A stretch of DNA of 5,247 nucleotides from the NCBI GenBank assembly GCA_007132825.1, contig SLNX01000168.1:1-5247 (forward strand). The letters run 5' to 3'. Below, piece by piece: positions 1-5,247 of this stretch. This stretch comes from Bacteroidales bacterium. GTDB taxonomy: Bacteria > Bacteroidota > Bacteroidia > Bacteroidales > UBA7960. A program made the position numbers and the translations under genes. Within the stretch, counting starts at the first letter, position 1, and each line of letters opens with the position of its first letter. Below the pieces are notes generated by a model, which was not told the DNA's origin, did no database searches, and worked only from the letters and a program-made list of their open reading frames with translations.

Positions 1-189
1 TCAGGTGAATTGGTTCAACTTAGCATGCAGGCGGAGATGGTAGAGGTTTTCGACATTTCCGGAAAACTGATGCAATCATTTTTCAACATATCATCGGTTC
101 CAACTGACAGGTTAAACCGTGGGGTCTATTTGATGAGAATACAATCTGAAAATGGACATGTTCGAATTAGTAGACTTGTAGTCAAATAA
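1..189 (+). CDS. C-terminal end of a secreted protein with a T9SS type A sorting domain (partial)
   Basis: This is the last 62 codons of a gene whose start lies left of the window; the frame is open from base 1 to the TAA at 187-189. The visible part is almost entirely a Por/T9SS type A C-terminal sorting domain. It shows the hallmark order: a strand with V-x-V-F-D-I-S-G-K-L (residues 14-23), a spacer, L-N-R-G-V-Y-L-M-R-I (38-47), then a final strand ending in R-L-V-V-K at the very C-terminus. In the family this domain directs the protein across the outer membrane through the type IX secretion system, after which it is usually cleaved and the protein is released or anchored to the cell surface. 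The catalytic or binding part is outside the window, so the activity (protease, glycosidase, adhesin or other) cannot be told. The gene is followed 20 bases later by an intrinsic terminator, so it ends its transcription unit. Confidence 0.88.
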   Translation, partial: SGELVQLSMQAEMVEVFDISGKLMQSFFNISSVPTDRLNRGVYLMRIQSENGHVRISRLVVK

Positions 190-208
190 ATTTGATGATT
201 ATCTCAGC

Positions 209-246
209 GAAAGCCGCCAGATTATTGGCGGCTTTCTACACTTTTT
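209..246 (+). terminator. Intrinsic terminator after the T9SS-substrate gene
   Basis: An 11-bp perfect stem pairs 209-219 with 226-236 (core AAGCCGCCA against TGGCGGCTT) around a six-base loop, GATTAT. A short TACAC spacer and then a run of five T (242-246) follow. It sits 20 bases after the stop codon of the upstream gene, as expected for Rho-independent termination. The stem has A at its 5' side and T at its 3' side, so it may also work weakly on the other strand, but no minus-strand gene ends here. Confidence 0.88.
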
Positions 247-249
247 GTA

Positions 250-279
250 TTGCATTTTTCATTGTTTTCATTATATTTA
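250..279 (+). promoter_or_regulatory. Possible Bacteroidota-type promoter for the two-helix membrane protein
   Basis: TATATTTA at 272-279 matches five of the six fixed positions of the Bacteroidota -7 box TAnnTTTG, and a TTG at 250-252 lies 19 bases upstream, where the -33 element belongs. It follows the terminator directly and would put the transcript start about ten bases before the ATG at 296, a very short leader. The region is AT-rich, so a chance match is quite possible. If real, it rules out the TTG codon at 245 as a start. Confidence 0.25.
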
Positions 280-295
280 TCAAAAAACCAAAAAG

Positions 296-934
296 ATGTC
301 TTCAGAAATCATCATTATCATCATTGGTGCTGTACTTATTCTTATTGCAATTCTTGACAGCATTAGAATAAAAGGCACCTCCCTGGATTTAATGGATATG
401 AAATTAAAAATCCCGTTGGCGTTATTGGGGATTTTGTTAATCTTTTATGGCGCATACGCCTATGGCGTTGCAAACTATCCGGGGCAGATTGAAAGACCGG
501 TAATGGGAAGCAAAAAGCAAATTGAATATCCGGTAAAAAGCGTTCAGATTGTTTCGCCGGTTGAAAATGACTCTGTAAAATGCAGGATTTTATCTTTCGG
601 CGTTTATCCTGAATCGCACGTAAAAGATATTTGGGTGCTGTTAAAACCCACAGATAACCTATATTATCCTCAATCTGACCATACCAATACTTCGCATAAA
701 AGAAACGGTGAGTGGCAGGTTATCACACGTTTCGGAGGTGATAAAGGAGAAAAATATGATATTATTGTCTATGAAGCTGATTCGGAGGCCTCTCAGTTTT
801 TCAGTGCAACCATTCAAAAATGGAATGAAATGCGATTATTTCCGGGTTTGGAATTGAATGAAATTCCTGAAGGAGCAAAGGAAGTCGACAGAATAAGCGT
901 TTATTTACAAGAGAATTGCAGGGGAGTATATTAA
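296..934 (+). CDS. Two-helix membrane protein with a C-terminal beta-rich extracytoplasmic domain, function unknown
   Basis: I chose the ATG at 296 (212 residues). The frame stays open to a TTG at 245, but the added residues are aromatic, non-signal-like and overlap a possible promoter, while the ATG follows an A-rich stretch (281-295) typical of Bacteroidota leaders. Two hydrophobic segments are seen at residues 5-20 (six consecutive Ile) and 39-58. The loop between them carries R24, K26, K36 and K38, so by the positive-inside rule it is cytoplasmic and both ends face the periplasm. Residues about 80-212 look like a beta-sandwich: V-Q-I-V-S-P (83-88), D-I-W-V-L-L-K-P (111-118), Y-Y-P-Q (123-126), G-E-W (138-140), R-F-G (145-147), then a helical stretch and a closing strand near D-R-I-S-V. 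From memory this pattern (SP, WV.V.P, YPQ, G.W, FG, and a final PEGA...V.V) recurs in uncharacterised bacterial proteins, but I know no function for it. The next gene starts 124 bp downstream on the same strand. Confidence 0.8.
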   Translation: MSSEIIIIIIGAVLILIAILDSIRIKGTSLDLMDMKLKIPLALLGILLIFYGAYAYGVANYPGQIERPVMGSKKQIEYPVKSVQIVSPVENDSVKCRILSFGVYPESHVKDIWVLLKPTDNLYYPQSDHTNTSHKRNGEWQVITRFGGDKGEKYDIIVYEADSEASQFFSATIQKWNEMRLFPGLELNEIPEGAKEVDRISVYLQENCRGVY

Positions 935-1058
935 TTAACCTGCAAAATCATTACCCAAAAAAGCACAAAAGAATGTGAGGAACTTTGAACACACCTAATA
1001 ATCTGACGTTTTTTTATTACATTGCAAGGTATTTATTTTCTCACGTCAAGTCATTTAG

Positions 1059-3749
1059 TTGAAGAAGATCGCATCATATCTGTTCATTTTTTTTCTCGGA
1101 TTAATTCCGTCGTACACTCAAATTCTCCCGGAAAAAGGTGTACCTCCACTAGAAAACTTTTCGCCTGTAGATTATCATAATACAGGAAAAATCTGGAACA
1201 TTCACTCAGCACCGAACGGAATTTTATACATGACAGCAGACAGGGGTTTGCTGGAGTATGACGGAAACAGCTGGAACCATTTCATTGGAAGCAATGGTTT
1301 TACCCGTTCTGTGCTGGTTGTTAATGACTCTTTGATCTATACCGGTTCAGATCTGGATTTTGGTGTTTGGAAAAGAAACAAGTTCAGAGATTTTAACTAT
1401 ACGTCACTCTATCCATTTCAGGAAGACCTCCAGGATATAAATGAAGAATTCTGGCAAATTCATCCTTTTCAGGATGATATTCTCTTTGTTTCCTCACAAA
1501 GCATTTACATTTACAGAAACCGGCAACTTGTAAAAATAGCCGCACCGACCTCCTTTACCGGCAGTTTTTGGGTAAATGAAAGATTGTATTTTGCTGACAG
1601 GGGAAATGGATTGTTCACTTTTGACGGGTTTTCTCTCAGAAAAGTGCTGGATTTGCCTGATGTTGAAAATCCAGATATTATAGGGGTTTACCAAATAAAA
1701 GATGACCTGGTGATCGTAACCCGCGATGAAGGGCTCTTTATTTATACCAATGGTAATATTTTACCATTCAACAGCTATTTATCAGAAGAGCTCAGGAAAG
1801 CCAAAGTATTTAGTTTTGAAAAGGTAGGCGACCATCATATTGCTATCGGTACAGTATTAAAGGGACTTTTTATTATAGATCTGAATGGCAGGATCATACA
1901 TCACATCAACCGTCAAAAGGGGCTGCCCAGCAACACAATACTGTCTTTGCATTATAGTTGGTCTGGGAAACTGTGGTTGGGAATGGATTATGGGGTTTCT
2001 TCATTGGATCTGACAAGCAATGTAACAACATTTTATGACTACAGGGGGGATTTTGGCACAGGGTACACAGCTAAACTAATGGAGGATATCTTTTACCTCG
2101 GAACCAATCAAGGCCTTTACAGCTCAGAATGGGAGAAATTGAATAACAATCTTGAGTTTTTCCAGTTTGAACTCATTCCAAAAACAGAAGGACAAGTGTG
2201 GACTCTGGAAATCATTAATCAGAAGTTACTGATGGGGCACGATAAAGGTTTGTTTGAAATCTATGGCAATAATGCGGAACAAATAAGTGACCAGGAGGGT
2301 GTTTGGACAATCATACCCTATCATGATTTTCTCCTGACCGGTAATTACAATGGGATTTCCATTTTTCGAAATGTTGCAAATCGTTGGGTCTTTGACAAAA
2401 AGATGGAATTAATTTTTGGATCCTGCAATCAACTCATCCATGAAAAAGACAATATCCTATGGATCAATATTCCAAATTTTGGAATCATACGAGCTGTTCT
2501 CGACAGTCAGCTGAAACCTGCTGAGAGACTTATATTCCCTCTGGATTTATTTAAAGGGCAAGATGTTTTTATTTTGCATCATGAGAATGACATTCATATT
2601 CTCTCAGAGCAGTATCAATACACTTTTGATGCAAGTAAAATGGACTTTGTCAAAAAACCCGAACACATAGTATTCCCAACTATTCAGGATCAATTGGCAG
2701 GAGTATTTAAGCCGGTTGATTTACATCCCGAATATGATTTTTTACCCATTTACAATGGTTTCGCTCTGATTTACAAAAATCAGAAAGAGGCAACCAGGCC
2801 AAACCATCAACTGGTATTGCGACAGATGACGGCATTCAATAATCATGAACAAATAATGCTGCATCCTGGTGCAAGAATACCATATCAACTTAACAATCTT
2901 AACCTGAAAATCATTGTTCCCAACAGAGAGGATGTTTTATATCAATACAAATTCAAAGATTCAGACAAATGGAGTGAATGGCAGGCTCATAACATTATTG
3001 AGTTTTTAGGCTTAAGAAATGGCCATTATAAAATTACAATCAGAGCTTTGGTTAATGGTCAGTATACTGAAGAAAAGGTAATCTTTTTCAGGATCTCTGC
3101 ACCATTGTATTTTAAGTGGTATGCTTTTGTATTTTATTTCCTTTTGCTGGCCCTGATTATTTATTTCATTCTAACCTGGCAGAAAGTATCACTTAAGAAA
3201 CAGAAAAAAAAGATGCTGCTCAAGGAGCAGAGCTCGTTGCGGCAACAAACGGAAAAACACAAACAGCAACTCATGTTGGTTGAGCAGAAACGTTTGCAGG
3301 CCGAATATGATCAGGTCAAACAACAATTGAAAAGCAAAACCATTGAGCTGGCAAATAAAGCAAAGGATAATGAAGAAAAAAACCGCTTACTCCTTAACCT
3401 GAAGGAAAAATGTGAGAAAGCACAGCAAAATCCGGCTTTGTTTGAAATGAAATGGCGAGAGATGCAAAGAATTTTGGATTCCTATTTAACAATCCAGGAT
3501 AATACATTTGAAATTCAGATGGATGAGCTGCACCAGGAGTTTTTCAAGAAATTGAAAGAAAAGTTTCCGGACTTATCAAATAACGATCTAAGACTTTGTG
3601 CCTACTTGAAAATCGGCTTAAACTCTAAGGAAATTGCAGAGCTTTTAAACATTCAACCCTCAAGCTTTTACATCAGTCGTTCGCGCCTCAGAAAAAAGCT
3701 TAACCTCAAACCCGAAGAAGACCTTTACACTTTTTTGAATCAAGTTTAA
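1059..3749 (+). CDS. Membrane-spanning sensor regulator: periplasmic propeller, Y_Y_Y domain, coiled coil, LuxR-type HTH
   Basis: This 896-residue protein is a probable one-component transmembrane regulator. It starts at a TTG, the codon right after an in-frame TAG (1056-1058). That start alone preserves the signal peptide (residues 1-21: KK, a hydrophobic core, then PSYTQ); the next in-frame Met is at residue 58, inside the propeller. No Shine-Dalgarno sequence is seen. The periplasmic part holds propeller-type repeats, for example I-W-N-I-H...G-L-L-E-Y-D-G-N-S-W (45-72), G-L-P-S-N-T-I-L-S-L...G-K-L-W-L-G (288-309), and weaker ones to about residue 460. A Y_Y_Y (triple tyrosine) domain follows at about 612-680 (Y-Q-Y-K-F...W-S-E-W...L-R-N-G-H-Y). 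One membrane helix spans 688-707, then a charged coiled coil runs over about 708-795. The C-terminal HTH (836-896) has L-S-N-N-D-L-R-L-C-A-Y, N-S-K-E-I-A-E-L-L-N-I and a recognition helix near S-R-S-R-L-R-K-K-L. No histidine-kinase, ATPase or receiver motif is visible. In such families the periplasmic part senses a ligand, often a glycan, but that ligand role is inference here. The target genes are unknown. Confidence 0.88.
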   Translation: MKKIASYLFIFFLGLIPSYTQILPEKGVPPLENFSPVDYHNTGKIWNIHSAPNGILYMTADRGLLEYDGNSWNHFIGSNGFTRSVLVVNDSLIYTGSDLDFGVWKRNKFRDFNYTSLYPFQEDLQDINEEFWQIHPFQDDILFVSSQSIYIYRNRQLVKIAAPTSFTGSFWVNERLYFADRGNGLFTFDGFSLRKVLDLPDVENPDIIGVYQIKDDLVIVTRDEGLFIYTNGNILPFNSYLSEELRKAKVFSFEKVGDHHIAIGTVLKGLFIIDLNGRIIHHINRQKGLPSNTILSLHYSWSGKLWLGMDYGVSSLDLTSNVTTFYDYRGDFGTGYTAKLMEDIFYLGTNQGLYSSEWEKLNNNLEFFQFELIPKTEGQVWTLEIINQKLLMGHDKGLFEIYGNNAEQISDQEGVWTIIPYHDFLLTGNYNGISIFRNVANRWVFDKKMELIFGSCNQLIHEKDNILWINIPNFGIIRAVLDSQLKPAERLIFPLDLFKGQDVFILHHENDIHILSEQYQYTFDASKMDFVKKPEHIVFPTIQDQLAGVFKPVDLHPEYDFLPIYNGFALIYKNQKEATRPNHQLVLRQMTAFNNHEQIMLHPGARIPYQLNNLNLKIIVPNREDVLYQYKFKDSDKWSEWQAHNIIEFLGLRNGHYKITIRALVNGQYTEEKVIFFRISAPLYFKWYAFVFYFLLLALIIYFILTWQKVSLKKQKKKMLLKEQSSLRQQTEKHKQQLMLVEQKRLQAEYDQVKQQLKSKTIELANKAKDNEEKNRLLLNLKEKCEKAQQNPALFEMKWREMQRILDSYLTIQDNTFEIQMDELHQEFFKKLKEKFPDLSNNDLRLCAYLKIGLNSKEIAELLNIQPSSFYISRSRLRKKLNLKPEEDLYTFLNQV

Positions 3750-3755
3750 TTCCTC

Positions 3756-3776
3756 AGTTCCCAGTTCCCAGTTCTT
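3756..3776. repeat. Three-unit 7-bp tandem repeat between convergent genes
   Basis: AGTTCCC at 3756-3762 and again at 3763-3769 is followed by AGTTCTT at 3770-3776. It fills most of the 30-bp gap between the stop codons of the sensor regulator and the convergent lipoprotein gene. No hairpin that could serve as a bidirectional terminator is seen in this gap. The same word, AGTTCCCAG, recurs at 4719-4727 on the other side of the lipoprotein gene. Confidence 0.8.
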
Positions 3777-3779
3777 AAC

Positions 3780-4670
3780 TCACTCTGCCCTTCGGCGGTA
3801 ATACCTGGCCCGCTCCTCATCCTGGAAACGCTCGTAGATATTGGCAAGGAAGCCAGCATACTCCGGCCTGGGGTCTTGCTCATAAAGACGCATAAAGTAA
3901 TTTAGTGCAATACGTAGATCTGTATTGATCACCTCCAGGGCTTCCAGCAGTTGGGCATATTGTCGATGCGTACGATTTGCCTCATAAGCTTGCATCTCCC
4001 TGTTGTAACGGTTTACCGCCTCATGAAAATGCCGACGTCCCAATAAATCAAGGGCAATTTTATTGTAGATGTTCAAATCAAGCACTTTTTCTGCCATTTC
4101 AGCGGCTTTGTCTTCTTTATCAAGGGCTTGGTTAACCTTCACGTAAGATGCAAGTAAATCTTCATCCTGATAAGGATTGCCGGCAAGAAGTGGCCAAAGG
4201 TCGTAAGCCTGTTGCCAGTTCAAGCTTTCCACCAAGGTTTGAAAAAGCCTTCTCTGCATATCATCAAATGCTTCACCATCTGGAAACATCTCCACATAAC
4301 GTTCCAGGTTGGTAATCTCGCGGGAAAGGTTATCGATCTCCCTGTATGATTTTGCCAGTATTGAAAAAGTGTTTGCGTCTGCAGCATCCGTGTGCCGGGC
4401 ATACTCCATGTATTCAATGGCCCTGTCCGTATTGCCTGTCTCATAAGCCGCAATGCCAGCCCGCTGATAAAATATTCCTTCAACCGAACGATCCTGACTC
4501 CTCTCCGCATCAATCAACTCCTGATAAACAGTCAGTGCCCGTTCATAATCACCTGCCTTAAATGCTTGATCTGCCTCTTCCGACAACTTTGCCATGTGCC
4601 CAATTGAAGCACAACCATTTACAATGATGATTGTCGTCACTAATATTATGAAATGATAAGTTCTTTTCAT
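3780..4670 (-). CDS. TPR-repeat lipoprotein
   Basis: This 296-residue protein starts at the ATG whose complement is 4668-4670 and stops at a TGA read from 3782-3780. The N-terminus is a lipoprotein signal: KR at 2-3, a hydrophobic core at 7-17 and the lipobox V-N-G-C with lipidated Cys20, so the mature protein is anchored in the inner or outer membrane. The rest is helical and built of tetratricopeptide-like repeats. The clearest are about 30-56 (A-F-K-A-G-D-Y-E-R-A-L-T-V-Y) and 66-94 (Y-E-T-G-N-T-D-R-A-I-E-Y); weaker helical pairs continue to the end (for example L-A-N-I-Y-E-R-F-Q-D-E-E-R-A). TPR lipoproteins usually act as scaffolds for envelope complexes, but no partner can be named from this context. 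Residue 20 is the only cysteine. By eye the gene is richer in G+C than its neighbours. It is transcribed alone and toward the sensor gene. A BamD-like or gliding-associated role is conceivable, but no diagnostic motif supports it. Confidence 0.85.
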   Translation of the reverse strand: MKRTYHFIILVTTIIIVNGCASIGHMAKLSEEADQAFKAGDYERALTVYQELIDAERSQDRSVEGIFYQRAGIAAYETGNTDRAIEYMEYARHTDAADANTFSILAKSYREIDNLSREITNLERYVEMFPDGEAFDDMQRRLFQTLVESLNWQQAYDLWPLLAGNPYQDEDLLASYVKVNQALDKEDKAAEMAEKVLDLNIYNKIALDLLGRRHFHEAVNRYNREMQAYEANRTHRQYAQLLEALEVINTDLRIALNYFMRLYEQDPRPEYAGFLANIYERFQDEERARYYRRRAE

Positions 4671-4680
4671 TTATTTGTAA

Positions 4681-4704
4681 AGGTTTAGTTGTTTAGTCGT
4701 TTAG
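4681..4704. repeat. Three-unit 8-bp tandem repeat (NNGTTTAG) upstream of the lipoprotein gene
   Basis: Three consecutive octamers, AGGTTTAG, TTGTTTAG and TCGTTTAG, end in the same GTTTAG. Read on the minus strand this is CTAAACNN repeated three times, ending 10 bases before the ATG of the lipoprotein gene, so it lies in that gene's leader or core promoter region. Copy number changes here could alter spacing of its expression signals, but that is inference. Confidence 0.8.
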
Positions 4705-4815
4705 TTTTTGTCATTCTGAGTTCCCAGCCCCCCGCGAAAAAGCGGTTGCCACAATGCGATGATGACATAAGTGTTCTTTGTTTTTTGTTCGTTGTTTATT
4801 GTTGTTTGTTTGGTC

Positions 4816-4915
4816 TTTTTCTTTGCGCTTTTGCGTGTTTTTTCTTTGCGCTTTTTGCGTGGAACAAATAAATCCACGCAAAGGCCGCAAAATAATTTCA
4901 CGCAGAGCACTCAAA
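4816..4915. repeat. Double direct and inverted repeat built on CTTTGCG / GCGTG words
   Basis: Two near-identical copies lie in tandem: 4816-4837 (22 bases) and 4839-4861 (23 bases, one extra T), each T5-CTTTGCGC-T-run-GCGTG. They are followed by inverted, more degenerate copies at about 4873-4892 (TCCACGCAAAGGCCGCAAA) and 4898-4915 (TCACGCAGAGCACTCAAA). The inner pair forms a hairpin with a 10-bp perfect tip (4854-4863 with 4873-4882), a 9-base loop ACAAATAAA, and a further imperfect stem through the CGC/GCG words. From memory, CTTTGCG/CGCAAAG repeats of this kind are common between genes in Bacteroidota and related phyla; their function is unknown to me. The inner hairpin is not followed by a clean T-run on either strand, so a simple terminator is not the obvious reading. 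Confidence 0.78.
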
Positions 4916-4917
4916 GA

Positions 4918-4986
4918 TGTCATTAGTAACGTCAGCGAAGAATCTGTTGGGCTGCTAACAGATCCCTCACTTCGTTAAGGATCACA
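4918..4986. repeat. Imperfect palindromic intergenic repeat (REP-like)
   Basis: A left arm at 4918-4948 pairs with a right arm at 4957-4986 around the loop GGGCTGCT. By hand alignment, 22 of 30 positions match, including a perfect 7-bp tip (ATCTGTT with AACAGAT) and a perfect TAACG/CGTTA block near the base. The words TGTCATT, GCGAAGAATCTGT and GATCCCTCACTTCGTT resemble, from memory, a dispersed palindromic repeat found between genes in many environmental bacterial genomes; this copy looks decayed. It lies downstream of the minus-strand gene that ends at 5084 and could form an RNA hairpin at its 3' end. Confidence 0.72.
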
Positions 4987-5002
4987 AGGAATACACTTCC
5001 AA

Positions 5003-5032
5003 CTTAATCTCAATCTTAACCTTAACCTTAAG
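5003..5032. repeat. Five-unit hexamer repeat (CTTAAC-like)
   Basis: Five consecutive hexamers read CTTAAT, CTCAAT, CTTAAC, CTTAAC and CTTAAG. It is a short degenerate microsatellite, 17 bases beyond the palindrome and about 50 bases from the stop of the minus-strand gene. No coding role is seen. Confidence 0.75.
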
Positions 5033-5083
5033 TAGGCAAAATTAAAACAATTTGGGGTGCAGATTACAAAAGATTCAATGCAG

Positions 5084-5247
5084 CTAAAGATCTCTGAAGG
5101 AATAACCGAGTCGGAGCAGGTTTTCAGGTTTCATCACTTCGGTGACCTTAGCTTGAGGTAAAGCACTGACTCTCAAATTGGCTTCAAAAATATCACAACC
5201 GTGTTCTTTCATGTAAGCGGCAACCTCTGCAGCCTTTTCGTATCCGA
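5084..5247 (-). CDS. C-terminal end of an unrecognised protein (partial)
   Basis: Reading the minus strand from the right edge, the frame starting at 5245 stays open for 53 codons to a TAG (complement of 5084-5086); the other two minus-strand frames meet a stop within about 16 codons. The peptide has the composition of a real cytoplasmic protein: an amphipathic helix (Y-E-K-A-A-E-V-A-A-Y-M-K-E-H-G), a C-D-I-F-E-A-N-L strand or turn, L-P-Q-A-K-V-T-E-V-M-K-P-E-N-L-L-R-L-G, and an end in Y-S-F-R-D-L. I do not recognise the family and the start lies beyond the window. No signal or membrane segment is visible in this part. Confidence 0.68.
   Translation of the reverse strand, partial: GYEKAAEVAAYMKEHGCDIFEANLRVSALPQAKVTEVMKPENLLRLGYSFRDL

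Larger units (their letters stand above)
4671..5083. other. Gene-free, repeat-rich intergenic region
   Basis: About 410 bases separate the start of the lipoprotein gene from the stop of the next minus-strand gene. No credible coding region is present: the short open frames translate to low-complexity Phe/Leu/Cys-rich or Lys/Thr/Asn-rich strings and run across the repeats. The stretch holds, in order, an 8-bp tandem repeat, a TCATTCTGAG-TTCCCAG junction (4711-4727), a T/G-rich tract of TTGTT words (about 4770-4813), a double inverted repeat, an imperfect palindrome and a hexamer repeat. The promoter of the lipoprotein gene must lie here, but I found no convincing TAnnTTTG box. Bases 5033-5083 show nothing recognisable. 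Confidence 0.75.

Noticed and set aside
245..295. An upstream TTG start that would add 17 residues to the two-helix membrane protein
   Set aside because: The extension is rich in Phe, His and Tyr, has no signal-peptide character, begins inside the terminator's T-tract and overlaps a possible promoter; the ATG at 296 follows an A-rich leader.
984..1025. A possible promoter (TTTG at 984-987 and TACATTGC at 1018-1025) before the sensor gene
   Set aside because: The second box matches only four of six fixed positions of TAnnTTTG and the spacing of 30 bases is too long.
1494..1694. A 66-codon minus-strand open frame inside the sensor regulator gene
   Set aside because: It lies wholly within a well-supported coding region in another frame and has no recognisable motifs or start signals.
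4220..4607. Open frames on both strands inside the TPR lipoprotein gene
   Set aside because: They overlap a gene with a clear lipobox and TPR helices; their translations are unstructured and rich in Pro, Cys, Trp and Arg as expected for out-of-frame reading.
4845..4892. An intrinsic terminator formed by the inner hairpin of the inverted repeat
   Set aside because: The stem is long and imperfect and neither strand has a clean T-run immediately after it, so I list it as a repeat only.
4689..4978. Four short open frames (60-70 codons) in the intergenic repeat region
   Set aside because: Their translations are low-complexity products of the T/G-rich and CTTTGCG repeats and they overlap each other on both strands.
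4816..4986. A CRISPR array suggested by repeated units
   Set aside because: There are only two direct copies with no spacer between them, the others are inverted, and no cas gene is nearby.

Overview
The window looks like a chromosomal segment of a member of the Bacteroidota. Three things point there: a C-terminal sorting domain of the type IX secretion system (T9SS) at the left edge, a large propeller/triple-tyrosine/LuxR-type membrane sensor regulator of a kind common in that phylum, and A-rich or absent Shine-Dalgarno sequences before the starts. The intergenic repeats also resemble, from memory, ones common in Bacteroidota genomes. I cannot name a genus.

Layout. Bases 1-189 (+) are the last 62 codons of a secreted protein ending in a T9SS type A sorting domain, followed by a strong intrinsic terminator (209-246). 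Bases 296-934 (+) encode a 212-residue protein with two membrane helices and a probable periplasmic beta-rich domain. Bases 1059-3749 (+) encode an 896-residue sensor regulator: signal peptide, periplasmic propeller, Y_Y_Y domain, one membrane helix, coiled coil and LuxR-like helix-turn-helix, with no kinase or receiver domain. It converges, across a 30-bp gap made mostly of a 7-base tandem repeat, on a minus-strand gene (3780-4670) for a TPR lipoprotein. Bases 4671-5083 contain no credible gene but a dense mosaic of short repeats: an 8-base tandem, a double inverted repeat built on CTTTGCG/GCGTG words, an imperfect palindrome and a 6-base tandem. Bases 5084-5247 (-) are the C-terminal 53 codons of an unrecognised protein.

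How the genes work together. Nothing ties them into one pathway. The secreted T9SS substrate is insulated by its terminator. The membrane protein and the sensor regulator are codirectional but 124 bp apart, so co-transcription is possible but not shown. The lipoprotein is a separate convergent unit, closely flanked on both sides by the same AGTTCCC word. I see no defence, mobile-element or CRISPR hallmarks. The most unusual content is the one-component architecture of the sensor regulator and the repeat mosaic downstream. I found no convincing undescribed multi-gene system here.
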